From Gloeophyllum trabeum ATCC 11539 (lineage: Eukaryota > Basidiomycota > Agaricomycetes > Gloeophyllales > Gloeophyllaceae), in contig NW_006920426.1 in assembly GCF_000344685.1 (NCBI RefSeq), positions 697,690 through 761,334 on the forward strand: a stretch of 63,645 nt of DNA. The letters run 5' to 3'. Under the pieces are notes generated by a model. That model was not told where the DNA came from. It did no database searches and saw nothing but the letters and a program-made list of their open reading frames with translations. Numbering within the stretch: position 1 is the stretch's first letter; every line of letters starts with the position of its first letter. Below, piece after piece: positions 34,785 through 47,700 of the stretch. Made by a program: the position numbers and the translations under genes.

Positions 34785-37094
34785 ATCACCTGCCCGATCG
34801 TCGCAAGATGATTGTAAGCAGGCACTGTGGAGGCACCTCTGTATACATCAACACCCTCGCTTCACGGTCTCTATATTGCATCCCCCTTGGCACTGAACGA
34901 GTCAACGGCATCGCCTGATGCTGACGTGCTCCGCTTCAATTCTCAACATCACGCCCGCGGTCATCCATCCAGAGCTGGCAGAAATCGCTACGGAATGAAT
35001 GCATATAGGCGCTAATTTTGTCCTGTACCCATGTATATGTACCCTCCGAATAGTTCGCATTATCATCGTGTATATTTTCTGTCACGGATGATTTCCACGA
35101 CATGGTAGCACAACCGATCTGGCGGACTGCAGAATACCAGCCTTTGTGATTTTATGCCACGTCCTGTACCGGTTTTCAATATACATCACGATGATACGCT
35201 TATGAACTTGGGAAAAGCGGCGCCGATTGTTAACGCCACGTTGAGTGTCGATAGTAGGCCTTCTCTAGGTCTACAGCGGGGCAGGGAAAGCTCTCGTCTC
35301 CTTGAGCACTAGCTGCCTCGCGTCCTGTCTCCCTGAGCGATCTCATTAATTCGAAGATATCCACCAGCGCGAGGTGCGTTCTGACGCTGGACGTACAGAT
35401 TAAAGTTTCGGCCGACACCAACGCTAGACCACACGCAATAGAAGAAGGCTGCAGAATATGTATATGTCATCGGATACAGATGAAGAACAGCAATCATATG
35501 ACGGTGACTGGAAGACGTCTCCGCTTCTGGAATACAGTACAGGTATGTATAGCTCGGACTCGGAAGCTGACCGAGTTCGGGAAGTTCGCGTCGGTGGCTT
35601 GGAGGCTGTAGCGTTATACCTCGAGATTCAGTCGGTGCGACTGAGCTGGACAGGGGCTGCACTTGACATCGACACATGACGCAGAGAAGGAGCTTATCCG
35701 AGCACAAATGCCCGGTTGAAAGACGATCGCGACATATATGAGTTCTGACGAGACAATGTGTGGATGACAAAGGTGGCGGCGGGACCTGAAGCATTTTAGG
35801 ACACCGAGAGCAAACGCCTTGCTAAACAATAGTCAGTGGTCAGGTTGGGCGGAATAGCCCTATATTTGCGTGGGCCGTGAAGAGCTTACACGAGCGAGCC
35901 TTGGGAACAAGAGCCATTCGTCGCCCACCAAAGCAGACACGAGGGCTCTGGTGACAGAGAAGAATCTAACGACAGGAGGAGTGTGAGCGCAGTTGTCTTG
36001 ATTACAACCGGAAGATAGCTAATTTTCATAAAGCTGTAGAACGACGGGGAGTCCAGTCTCCACGGATTGTGGCTATCCGGTCGCTCCAGGCAGCAGACAG
36101 TAGCACGAGTGGTCGTTCAAGCCGCAGGCAAGCAGCAGAATGAAGCATAGACCGGTACACGAGTGCCAGAGAGAGCATAACCTAGACGTCTATGAAAGCC
36201 CCTATTTGTACGAGCCCACGTTGCGTGAAAGATCTAGGTTCGGCGGCTTGCGCAAAGGCTATCAAGATGGAAGGAGAGCGCCCGAGTAAAAGGGAAATGA
36301 AAAGATGGCGAGCACGGATATCCGAGTAGGGCGTCATAAGACAACCTCCATTAATAACAACGGTGGTAAGACGGTACCCCGCAGCGTCCTGATAGTGACC
36401 GTCCTGAGCCGCGAGGCAGCGGTTGTGGGAATAAAGCCTTCATTTCCGAGTAGGAAGGGTAAAAGGGCAAGGGGTATCAGCGAAGTACCCAGCGGATACC
36501 TTCGAAAATCTGTTCGATTAGATGAAAGCTACCAGGTTTGGTCTGAAAAGATAGCGACGGATGTCATAGGCTACTGCGTTGCGAGAGTCTGGATAGATTG
36601 CCTCTCATCTCCGCAGGTCTCGTATCAGCCGCAGGCGCGCACGTTGTACACACAGATGAAAGCTAGCCCGATGTGAGGCCCCGGCAGACCCTGGCGGCAC
36701 TGAGTTAGCGTCCAGCGAAGAGTATAGGAATACCGTAGTCGGAGACACTCCTGAGTGCAAGGTCCGCACAGAGTCCGAGTAGCCCCGAAAAGGAAAGTCT
36801 GTAATGAACCGGATTGCCGTACGACTCGCCTTGCTCCCAGCGACCGCGCAGTGATGTTCTCAGAAACGATTATCTGGGGGTGTAAGTCAACATATCTGGA
36901 CCGCGCACCGTCGCTTCTTTCACAGCAGCCGCCCTGACAAAGTTTGCCTAGATTCGCTATGACGTGCCCAACCTTGCATGCTGCCAGTGATGGCCCCTCT
37001 TAAAACTCTCGCTCCAACGATTACCTACCGTGCGTCCCGCCCCTCCCTTACCTATACTTATTATCTATTCGCTTACCCACTCTGTCTCCTCTCC
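34785..37094. other. Gene-poor spacer
   Basis: About 2.3 kb without a gene I can support. ORFs of 123 codons (36305-36676, plus) and 161 codons (35309-35794, minus) have no domain, membrane pattern or splice-consistent extension. Confidence 0.45.
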
Positions 37095-38717
37095 ATGTCT
37101 GATTATTATCCTGTCTCCGACTCTGGCCATGTCTATCGTTCAAATAGGGAACGCATTGCGAATTGGATAGAAGCGTACGGGGACGTCCAGTTGAAGTCGC
37201 CCTCGGATCCGCCTTCGCCCGTGGATGAGTGGCTTGGCCCAGACGGCACCGAGGACGACTATGAATACGACGACCCCTCCATCCCGCCCAGGATACTTCT
37301 GAGGTACAGGGATGGAAGGCCCGACGTGGTCGTGGATCCTTTAGAGGGTGCGTTGTTTGGGGATCTACTCACCAGGAAATCTCTCATGTACATCTCCTTG
37401 CTAGACCCAGAAAGCCCATATTACCACCGCTCGTACTCGAGGTCGACTTCGTCGTCCGACCATGGCCACCACGGTCCACGTCCAGTCCGCGTCTCGGCGC
37501 CGAACCGCAACATATACGCGTCTCCCATGCCCGCACAGCCGGAGCAAATCCAAATCCTACCTGCACGCTCGAATTCAAGTTCCTCCGTCCCGCACCACTT
37601 TCCCGCACCACCTTCTCAAGCTCCGTCCCTGGCGCACTCTCACTCGCAACCGGTGCCATTCCATCATTCCTCCCGCCATCCTGCCCACCCGGCGCATCGT
37701 CACCCTCATCGTGAGTCACGCACCTGGGCACCTAACCCTTGCTAATGTCTACTTCAAGATGTTCCACACGGGCATCCGTCGCAATACGCCGCTCCACAAC
37801 CACACTACCCACCGGCTCACCCCGCGCCAGGGATGGGCCACTCGCACTCCGCACCACTGCCCCTGCCGCCGCCGCACCGCACGGACTCGCGCACGGCGTA
37901 CACAATCCCGTACTGGGGTCCGTCGCAGGCACCGGCCGAGCGCGGGCGATCCCGCACGCACCATGCCATCCGCGAAGAAGACGAAGGTCAATACGGGGAC
38001 GGAAGAAGCAGGAGCGTGCCGCGCTCGTCGAGCCACCAGCGATCGCGAAGCCGCCCCGGGCATCACTCGGACGCGGAGAGCTGGTACCACGGCCAGGAGA
38101 GGAACCGGACGGTCAGCTTTGGCTCGGCGCAGACTTACTATCCGAACGGGGCGAGCACTGTGGTGAGTCTTGCTTTCTTGGTTCCAACCTATTTCCGCTC
38201 GGCTGGTGCGCGGGTCGCCGACTTGGTCGAGAGCGCGGAGATGGAGACACGATCGTGGCTGGGCTGGCACAGGAGATATGAAGAGCGATCTGCGGTCTGC
38301 TGTATAGCGGTACCGTGGGTTCTACTCTTCATATCTCCTGTTCCCTATATTGTGGGATCGTGAAGCAGAGTAGTCCAGCCCTTCATCTCGACGTCGGGAC
38401 GCAGCTTCGGGATCGTTATACCTCTCTGATCGCGAATACCAACTGACCTTCGTCGTCTATCCCAGCATCTCCCACCGTCGCCACGTTCGGGGCACACCTC
38501 GCTCTCTCCGACTTCGACGAAGCACTCGCACCATTCGTACGGCTCGCACCATTCACAGCAGCACCACCACCACCACCATGCGTATCCGGAAAAGAAGGGG
38601 TTCTTCCACCGCATATTCGATGTCTTCGACCATCACGATCGGGAATATGAGGGGATGAACCCGGAGGAGTACCATCGGAGACTGGTTAAACGACACCCTC
38701 CGACCGTGCACGATTAA
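37095..38717 (+). CDS. Disordered His/Ser/Pro-rich protein, unknown
   Basis: Predicted 423 aa from exons 37095-37710, 37759-38162 and 38466-38717. The 48-nt and 303-nt introns have GTGAGT donors and AAG or CAG acceptors. The N-terminal 110 residues look ordered (RERIANWIEAYGDVQLK, PPRILLRYRDGRPDVVVDPL). The middle is His/Pro/Ser-rich. The C terminus has a six-His run, then a compact FFHRIFDVFDHHDREY segment. No catalytic motif is visible. The last intron is six times the local norm and contains a hairpin (38269-38341). Function unknown. Confidence 0.72.
38269..38341. repeat. Intronic hairpin
   Basis: Perfect 17-bp arms 38269-38285 and 38325-38341 (ACAGGAGATATGAAGAG and complement) around a 39-nt loop. 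It lies inside the 303-nt last intron of the His-rich gene. It may be a small foldback insertion that lengthened the intron, or a structure affecting splicing. Confidence 0.8.
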
Positions 38718-39904
38718 GGGGCGGTGTGCTGAAGCATTAAAAAACCATGATCAGTGCCATCGTTCATTCGGGTTCAGGTTTGAATGGAACTGAACATTCA
38801 GTTCCAAATATACCAGGGTTTTTACTTGTCGACGATTTGGATGCCTTCCTTGTACCTTGCCTGTAGTTACGATACTGCGTTGTTAACCCCGTGTTACAAA
38901 ATCGAGAAATGGCTCACTGGTATGCGCGCTCGGACTTGCCGGCATTCTTTCTGTGGCTCGGAAGCTATCAGCTCAGAGGCTAGGGAAACTGGTGGCAAGG
39001 AGAACCACAGTGTCGACGAGAGCGGTCGAGCTCGCTCTGAAACTGGTGGCGGACGAGAGAATTGGTCTCGGAACGGTCTCTCGCACGTACGGCGGACCTG
39101 ACAGTTTCTCACAGACCCGGTCAACTTGGTCGGGCGACCCTTTAACATTGTCACAATGCTGAGTGATATTCAGAGGCCATGGTAAGCCTTGAGAGCTTGA
39201 ATATATATGAACTAGTCTTTTTCTGCCGTTGCAAGTTCTCAGGATCCACCGTAAACGCTCGTCTTTTGTGCAATTCACCCAGGTCACGGGCAACGGCGGT
39301 GCCAGTGAGGACGAAGTAAAATCAGTTGGCAGTAATCCTTATGGATATCAAGATCCCTTCTGAGTTCTGACGGAACTTTGAAGCGCTCTGCCTCCGGGCT
39401 CTTTCACTGCCTCCATCCGCTTTCACATAGCACATACTATAGCCAGCTCAGCGATGCCTCGTGGTTAGGAATGCATTGAAGTACACTGCTTTCTGGTTAC
39501 TAGCGCTCCTCACGCCTCTTATCGATCTGCACTTTGCCGCGTCTGATACGAAGGAAGGCATACTCACGTATTTGTGGATTTATGCTATGAACCTACGACG
39601 GCGTTTTCATCTTATTTCTTTGGAGCAGGGGAATAAATGTGGCTGTGCTAGCACAGGAAATACCTGGAAGCTGTGAGTAATACGCTTCTGAGCCTTTCGA
39701 AGATCGAATCAAACAAAGTTCCCGCTCAGCGCTCAGAGGGTATACAAGAGGCCCTCACGCTCAGCAGGTTCAACAGACGAGACCCCCGCGAGAAGATAAA
39801 TTAGGCCAAGATATCCCGACCTTGATCTCATTGTAACGTGTCCGGCGACGGCCCTATGATCTCCAAAAAGCGCACGAAGAAGAAGGGTGATGAAGACCCG
39901 CTTG
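38718..39904. other. Spacer, no gene seen
   Basis: About 1.2 kb between the His-rich gene and the MLKL-like relic. Short ORFs without support. Confidence 0.45.
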
Positions 39905-40268
39905 GGCGGGGTCGGGTCATGCGAAGACGCTTGTGACAATCCTCAGCAAAATCGCCGGTGGGATCCCTAACGTTCCCGACCTGAAGACAAGCTTAAGGTG
40001 TGGCGTGGCTAACGAGGTGATCCATATAGTACAGGTAGTCGACTCTCCCTTTATGATGTTTCATCGCTAACTCTGTTCTTCGCAGAAAGCGAAGACGAGT
40101 GCGGAAGATGCGCGAGATATTATAGAAAACGTAAACCAAAGTATCGCGCTCTTGATTGAAGAAACCAAGGCGGGACTGGAGCTCAGCTGTCTGAAGAGTG
40201 GATCGAGGCGTACATCCAACCAGACAAACACTCACCTCCTAGTCGATACTAGGCGCATGCCTCCGTAA
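39905..40268 (+). pseudogene. Relic of an MLKL/HeLo-like domain gene
   Basis: The segment ending 40034 (TLVTILSKIAGGIPNVPDLK, then NEVIHIVQ) and the segment from 40086 (KAKTSAEDARDIIENVNQSI) align with the start of the MLKL-like gene at 33044. The intron (51 nt here) falls at the same place and phase. There is no ATG in this frame: a TGA lies just upstream of the homologous block. The frame stops after about 60 codons of the second segment, losing the rest of the helical bundle. The stop codon overlaps the ATG of the next item (TAATG). Confidence 0.6.
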
Positions 40269-40748
40269 TGAAACTCCTCGTCGTAACCTCCCTCGCCATC
40301 ATCGCGTTTGTGCGGACAATCGGCATCAGCGCCCCTGCAATCGGTACCGTCATCGCACCAGGCAGCAGCCTTAGTGTCTAAGTCGACCGATCAGTATGTC
40401 GCGCTATCCCCGGTCGCTTTCACTAAATATAAATCCAATTCACAAACCCTCCACAGCACTACCTAACAGGCCGGGGGTAGCCATCGTCATGGGGCTTCGC
40501 CCGTGCTACGACCATCACTGTCGCGATCCCTCCGAAGCGATGGGCACCAGCTTATACAGGGGCAACTTCACCGGCGGGCAGGATAGCACCGCGCTCGGGA
40601 CGGAGTCGGAGCCTCCGCAACAGAGTTTCACGGTCACCCTCCGTCCGACATTCACACCGGCACTGCTATCTTCAGTGTAGCTCACCTCTCGTTTGTTGGG
40701 GTAGGTGCTTTCCTGTACAGTGCGGTTAGAGATGGGATACAGTGTTGA
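40268..40748 (+). pseudogene. Decayed small secreted-protein gene
   Basis: ATG 40268 opens a clear signal peptide (MKLLVVTSLAIIAFV..) followed by ISAPAIGTVIAPGSS, then a stop at 40379-40381. A second block, about 40470-40680, encodes VAIVMGLRPCYDHHC and QQSFTVTLRPTF. After the TAG at 40678, a shift of two bases continues as AHLSFVGVGAFLY to a TGA at 40746. The pieces fit one secreted protein broken by at least one frameshift and a lost or altered intron. The family assignment is from general resemblance to agaricomycete small secreted proteins and is weak. Confidence 0.45.
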
Positions 40749-41635
40749 TGGCCTACGGGTTGACTGCAGGCGGACACATGGCCGATGTTTGAGATTCACA
40801 GTATGTCTGTCACGTTCAGCGACTGCCATAAGACGCGACGATTCTCCAGTTCCGCGAACTCTATGAAGATAGAGCCTCTCACCGGACTTGCAGCGTCATA
40901 ATACGTCGTACAAAGCTAGCTACGAAGCACACTGTGTCTTGCGTATTAATATACTTTCGTACTGCTAGCCCTAAGGGAACAAAATCGACGGAACTCCAGG
41001 CGGTGTACATACGTACGCTGAGACCTAGGTAGCACGGTACGTACCGCGCCTGTTAGGCCTCATCTATATATTGCGTCTAATATTGAGCGCTGAAGCGTTT
41101 CGATCTTAGCTTCTCTGAGTACGTGCGCAGGCTGAACTCACACGGCTGAGCGCAGAGACTAGGGACTGGGACAACTGGACTCGCGACGTCCCCGCATCAC
41201 GCTCGCTTCAGCTACTATGCTATGCAGGCCTCCATGTTACTAGCAGCAGCAGTCCGCTCTGTACGTAACAGCAGCGCGAGGCCCCTGGAGGACGGATTCA
41301 TACTTACGATAGGTGACTGGCGCTTGGAGTGAACTTCGCGCGTCCATCTGTTAATAGATTGAATCTGGAGGAAGCACGATCTTGATACAACTGGGATTGT
41401 GGCTGGCTTCTGGCTCTGGAATCCCGGCGTGAAGGACCGTCCGGATATTGAGTCTGACCATGTATGGTTGAATCTATTTAGTCAAGGTTCAGAGCTCTCA
41501 GCGGTTGAAGTTCGACGTCCTTCGGTACGTCACTCTCAGACATTCATTGCTCACGTAAACGCAGACTCCCCGTTCCTCCGAGCTCTACATTGTATCGGCC
41601 CCTGCAGACATTCACTCAAGGCAACTTCAGATAAG
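40749..41635. other. Spacer, possibly with a 5' exon
   Basis: About 890 bp. From 41399 a frame is open into the next gene without an ATG, so an upstream exon of that gene may lie here. Otherwise nothing supportable. Confidence 0.4.
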
Positions 41636-44190
41636 ATGGGTTTGCACTCGGCTCAGATGCACTTAAGGCTCCAAGTTCCTACCGTACAAACAGCGATCAA
41701 GAGTGGGAACATCGACATTTTGTCTCCGCTCGTCATCTCACTTGCAGAGACGACCTCGACATCCTCTACGTTGTCTGTTGCAGTGGGCGTAGGGAGCACG
41801 ATGGATAAGCTGATAGGATATCTGGGCGGACAGCTGACGTCCTTCGTCAGCCGCATCGCAGAGCGCCATCTGAAGAAAGGTCCGAACTCGTTGATCGGAC
41901 GCATGCTTGACTCTATATGCTGGAACAGCGCGCCCTGTACGCAAGATTTCTGTCCAAACCGCAAGCTGGGAAGGAAATGGAGCGGACGGACTGCGCATAA
42001 ATCACCTCCTTCCGTGGGCGAGGTAGTAGAGCTGCTGTCCTCGCCGTTCTGTAGTGAGTGCCGAGACGAGTATGCTACGCGCCTGTCGCAAAGTAAAGAG
42101 TTCAACTTGGGGTGTGACAAATTAGTGAAAGGGCTACGGTATGTTCAAGTTGGTTGTGATCAATCATCGTCCCCTACTCTGATACGATTATAGACTACCA
42201 AATACCTCTGTCCGACTTTTGACAGCATATTACATATGTGCTCTGGCCTCATTCCACCATTCTATTCGACAGATATTTGTGGAAGTTGGTGCAGCGGAAG
42301 CCCTTCATGAACTCGTCCACGAGTCAAGGGTCTCCGGTAATCAGGACGTGGTCCTACCGCTACGTCGCTCCTTGATTAGCGTTACCGAAAGTGCCATTCT
42401 CCCAGTGATCAAAGGATTTGACGCTCTAGAGGATAAGTTCCAGGAGTATTATCACCAGCACCTGTCTATAAAGGATATAACGGCTTTACTTCCGTATAGT
42501 GCCAGTTCCCTGAGATATCTGATGAGAGGACTGCTGTGAGTGTTTCTTGTTATCTGTACTTTATGATACTCAATTCGATGCTTCGAGAGAACCCCAGCTC
42601 CAGGTCGTCACGGCTACGAGGCTATCCTCCTCACTCGTGTGGCACGACCTGTCCCTGACCTCCGTTCTCCCGGCCCTGAGATCTAGCCTGGATGAGAACA
42701 TTGTGCGGAGCCTCTGGCACATTCTATCGGCTACTTCTGACCCAGTCGTGTCTGGGACGGTTGGACGGTTGATCTATAATCTCTATGACTTTGCCACGAA
42801 GTCCTGCTTCAATCAGTGGGATCTATCGAGGCAGTGCTACGTTCCCTCAGCAGAGTGGGCATGGCGCACTCTCTGGATGCCCCTTTTCTACCTCAGGTCA
42901 GAGTGCACCGGATACGTCCATTAGCTGCATGACTTAGTCATTGTTAGATTATGTTTTCCCAACGTCATCCAGCGACTTTCGCCGAAATATCTGAGCGATA
43001 CCTGCGACCTTTTCTTCAAGTGGCACGTGGTAGCGCTGTCCATGAGCGTACAGGCTCGGGGCAGTATCGATTCCCTTCGCCCATGTGTAGAGACCTGTCG
43101 CCCGTTCAGGCCTTCTAACATCCTCCCTGAGAAAGATGATCCGGTACTATTCCTAATGCTCCACACCACGAATCCTTTGTTTGCGTTGGCTGGAGTTCTC
43201 CATGGAGAGCGATTAATTAGTTTTGAATATGGCGGATACGACATTCCTCGGTTTGTACCCTTACCTCGCGTGGCCCAGTTATGCCTCGAGGCTGCAGCGC
43301 TTCTCATGAGGTATGCCATTATTCTGACATTTCTTCTTTAGCGGTCTGACAATACTCTTACGCCGTCTACAGCGAGCAAACGCCTGATGATATCGCAACC
43401 TCTCCATCTATGCTTCATATGGTTGCTCCGCAATATGACACGGCCGGCCGTCAGATATTGTTAGAAAAGTTGGAACAGTACGGGAAGCAGGGCAGCCTGC
43501 TCCAACGTAACAGGATAGACGCTATTCTGAAATGCCTGGACCATGAGGACCCTGAAAGCGTCTTGCATTGCATTGGGATAGTCGCCGGTGCGCCAACGTC
43601 GGGTCTCTCTAGAATCTTCGGGGTAGGCTGCTTGTCAGGCGTATGTAGAACACATTTGATGGTGCTCTAGGTCTTCGCAGATCACTATCGAGGCCCATGG
43701 ACAGCGGAGAGGCATTACGACAGATGTCAGCCATATATGCACCTCCTCGCTCAGGATCCCTACCATGATCTGCGCTGGGTAGCGGTTTCGGATCTATCAG
43801 GCTGTGCCGCGTACCGTCCTGTGGTCGTCCCTTCCCACAACGGAGTGCGGCACATAGCGCGACAGCGCAACCGACCGATTGAAGGTGGTCGGCTCGTCAT
43901 GTTGACCGCCCAGGAAATGATCGCCAGCACCATCGAGGACCTCCACGTACTGTGCGGCAGCACACCGGATTGCCCAGTATTCTGGATGACACGGTGAGTG
44001 CCGCTTACCTTTTCATGTCAATTATGGATCCCAGCTCATTAGTCGCAGGGCAAAACTGATACATGCAGTGACTGGTACGGAGAGGCCCAATCATGTGGTG
44101 GTATCTTCAGCATTCCGGGGTTTTTGCTTATGTGAATGGTCCTGGCGGGAGTATCATGAGGATGAGGGCGCCGGGAACTCTGGCGTTTAA
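41636..44190 (+). CDS. Unknown 743-aa protein
   Basis: Seven exons: 41636-42138, 42194-42535, 42588-42896, 42948-43310, 43373-43622, 43671-43993 and 44049-44190. The introns are 48-62 nt and all phases agree. This consistency over 2.2 kb of coding sequence is strong evidence for a real gene. The protein is mostly helical by composition, with Leu-rich stretches such as LLEKLEQYGKQG. It has a Cys cluster (CWNSAPCTQDFCPN, CSECRDEY) near residues 100-150, but no motif I recognise. The N terminus is uncertain because the frame is open above ATG 41636. It is convergent with the Mx/dynamin-like pair. Confidence 0.7.
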
Positions 44191-44773
44191 ATCATCCATG
44201 AGTGCTGGAGAGGACGAGTCGTCATCTTTTATGGGCACAGTGTCAACAAGATATTGTTCGCAATTATATTGAATAGTACATCATGAATACGGCGCTGCAA
44301 TAAATATATCCAGAGAATATCCTAGTATACGTCCGAAATCCACGTTGGCACGTTCGAGGCAAGCCCATCAACACTCCTGAGATTCGTCCTCAAACGATCA
44401 GCCTCGCAGCCTGATTACGGCCCTTCGTCTCAATGAAAAAAGGGTGGAGATGCCGTGCGCGATGGAGCGTTAGCGAGTGAGAAAGGCTTCTCCTGGGACG
44501 ATGAAGGTCGTCGTAGCTCGACACAGGTTCATTCCAAGGAGGCTGCAAACATTGAATCTCGAGACTCGGCTGAATACACCCAAAACGATCGAGTTTCTGG
44601 CCAGGAGTAAACCGAGAGATACCAACTGGCGAACTCGGTAGCTACAACTACTTGCCTGAAATAACATCGATTAATGCAAGCGTAGACAGCAATGTATGAC
44701 ACCCTAAGCCAAACCTGATGCTGAAGTCTACGAAGCATAACGAACCAACTAGATAACCAAGACCCACGGCCGA
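44191..44773. other. Convergent 3' spacer
   Basis: About 580 bp between the 743-aa gene and the Mx-like gene. AT-rich, with no supportable gene. Confidence 0.5.
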
Positions 44774-47700
44774 TCAAGCAGATTTGAGACCAAAGTTACT
44801 CAGCTCCTTCGTCACACCCTCCAGGCGCTTCTTCCGGGCGATGAGCTCCTCCCGCCGAGCAACGACATGCGGATCCTCAGCGAGATATGTGGCACACCGA
44901 GTGCTTGCATTGGCGGTTCCCAGGCCAAGCTGAGATATCAAGGATGACTGAAGATCCTTTGCGATCGCACGCACGAATTTATGATCGATCATGAGGGGTA
45001 CATTGTCGATGACACGCTGGCAGGAAGGTTCAGTAAGGATTGAGAGAGCGACACGCAAGAACGAACCTTATATGACACCTGGAAGTAGGCACGCACTTGC
45101 GCCATGACATTGATTTCCCTCGCGAACTCGTCGGGCGGATTCAGCTTCCCCAGGTCTTCCTGTGTGATCCCGGTGTATCCGATATCCGCCAAGGCGGCCA
45201 ACGCAGCGTTGACCTTCGCCTGGTCTTCCTCGCTCAGCGTCGGCTGGGATAGCACCGGTTTCGTGACAGTCGTCATGCGAGGTTCCTCGGCAGACGAAGA
45301 AGATACCGTACTATCATCGCTTCCGCTGCTGTCCTCCGAGGACGTTGGCGCATGGAGAGAAGCACGCATTCCATTTGCTTTTGCTTTTTCCTTCGTCGAC
45401 GAGGTTTTTAGATGTGTCGCAGACTGCTGCGGACTGGCAGGAGCTGGCCCAGCACCGAATGCGCCCGGCTTGAAGGCGAACGGCGTAGCCGTGGAGGGAG
45501 TTGAAGTAGATCCAGCTAAGGTCGCGATAGAACTGAATGGCGAAGGAGTGCCACGGAAGCCAGAGGATGTCGACTGCTGTCCGTTCAGACTCTGGAAAGT
45601 AAAGCTCGTCGCCGACGCAGCTGGCGGCGCGCCGGCTGTTTGCTGCGATAACTTGCGCACTTTTGCCGGTCGTTCCTGTGAGACGGGCAGCTTTCCTGCG
45701 CGGGCGTCCTTGTATTTTGCGAGCCACTTATCCCGGCACGAGTCGTAATAATGCCCGTTCTGCGTAAAAGGCTCGGACTCGATCTCGAGCATCTCGCCGA
45801 TCCTCTGCAAGCATAACACTTGATGCTTATGTACGAGATCGGCCACGTATCCTCTGTTGACGACCCCCGTGAGACAGAACAGGGAGCAAGAATGTCTAGG
45901 AAACGTACCGTAAGACTATGTGCAGGGCATCGTATCGGTCGAACTGGTCCTTCATCATGTCATGGAGCAGGTTAATTACGGACGCTCGGACGCGTTCGAA
46001 GCACACCATAGCCGACGGTCTCCAGGTCGTCTGGAATGCTTTAATGAGGGAGACTTTGCATGGAAACGGGACGTCATCCGGCAGTTCTCGAGTAATAGAT
46101 CTGTGCCCAGCCCCCTTGGTCAGCTCAGTTCCTCGGTAAACTATGTGATCTTACTAACTTTTCGATGTGCTGTAGCATATCCGTCAGATACACGGGCGCC
46201 TGCGCACTAACAAGCCCTTCTGCCGGGCCCTCATCCTCGCCGTCACCGATATAGTTCTCAAACACCGCACTACTGATTGTTCCCTCGGGGTAGGGAATGA
46301 AATTCGGTGCCGTCCGCCGGACGGCATACTTGAATTCCCGGAACGAGTCGCGGTTCTCGTGTACAAGTCGGCCGGAGTCGAGGCCCCCAGCGACAAAGCC
46401 CTGAACGTTGGTGGAGAAGGCAGTGATGAGGCCCAAGACGTATGTCGCAGGTTCGGCTTCGATAGCTTGAGGCAACGAATCGAGCTCCTCGTTACAGTCG
46501 CGGAGGACTTCCTTAGCTTGTTTGTGGAGGTGCGGAAGCCTGGTGACCGACGTGAGTGACTTACATTCGACCTACAAGAGATGTTCTTACCGCTCGTCTA
46601 TGAGTTTTGTGAGCAGCTTGCTCAAAGTTGCAACGAGGTTCCCGGTGCCGAACCGATTCTTGTTCGTAGCGCGCGACCAGGGGATAGTGTTCCCAAAGAA
46701 ATCTGCCTCGACCTTCCTGGCTTCTGCGGCGGAGATATCCTTCGCTCGCTCGGCGTCGTCAGGTTGTCTGGTGCAGTAGTAGCCGTTGAGGAGGGGATGT
46801 CTTCGCCCTTCGATGACGTCCATCCAGAGATCGCGGGCTTTTGTCGCACCCGAAGTCAGCATGTCCGGCTTCGTGAGAACACCTGTGTCGCAAGTTAGAC
46901 CCATTCAGGTCGCAAAAGTGGAATCCGACGAACCAATTGTTCGAAGCCCTTTAGGATCAACCTGATGAGCGAGCCGCAAGGCCTTTTGGTTTTCAATATC
47001 GTCTAGACGTACAATGATCCAGAAGTGCAGGGATTGAAAAGGTGCAGGGACGTACCAGTCATCGGAAGTGCGACAAGAATCAGGCAATTCCCTTGAATGT
47101 GAGAGACAACCAAGTCTTCGACGAGCTTCACGATCTCAGGTTCAGCATTCTGGATGATACCTAGGTGCTAGGAATCAGCAGCGAATATGATATTGTGCCA
47201 CTGGGGAATACGTGCCTGGCAGGTCGATGAACGAGAGGTCCGTCAGGTCCGGGCCGACGAGGTCGACGCACACAACGTTTCTAGAGAAGTCCAGAGTCTT
47301 GCGCGTGCCTGCCGGTGCCTTGAGATGATCCGCGCTCATGAGCAGGAACTTGCTCGGCGACACGGAGGGGTTCAACACAGCAGCCTGCGCGCGACGCAAA
47401 GCGAGTTCAACATCTCCTTTGTTCGTGATAGCCCCGCCAAAAGGCACTTCTTGTACGTCGTCTCTGCGTTTCCCCTTGTCGTCGAACTCCCACCGGATAG
47501 ATATCTGGCATTTCCATGGCATGTCGGACGAAGAAAGGCGGCATTCCATGGGGCAGCGGGTACATGTTCCCGCATCTCTGGGAACCTTGATCTGAGTGGC
47601 ACAGTTAATTATCAGCCATATTGCATAACAATCTATGTGTAGAAAAGGAAATAATAAATGATACATACTCCTGATATCGCTTCTACAACACTGGACTTGC

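Noticed and set aside
33890..34918. Long ORFs across the N run
   Set aside because: Open only because N codons are translated as X. The flanks are palindrome arms, not coding sequence.
36305..36676. 123-codon ORF in the spacer before the His-rich gene
   Set aside because: No domain, no splice-consistent extension and unremarkable composition. Could be chance at this GC content.
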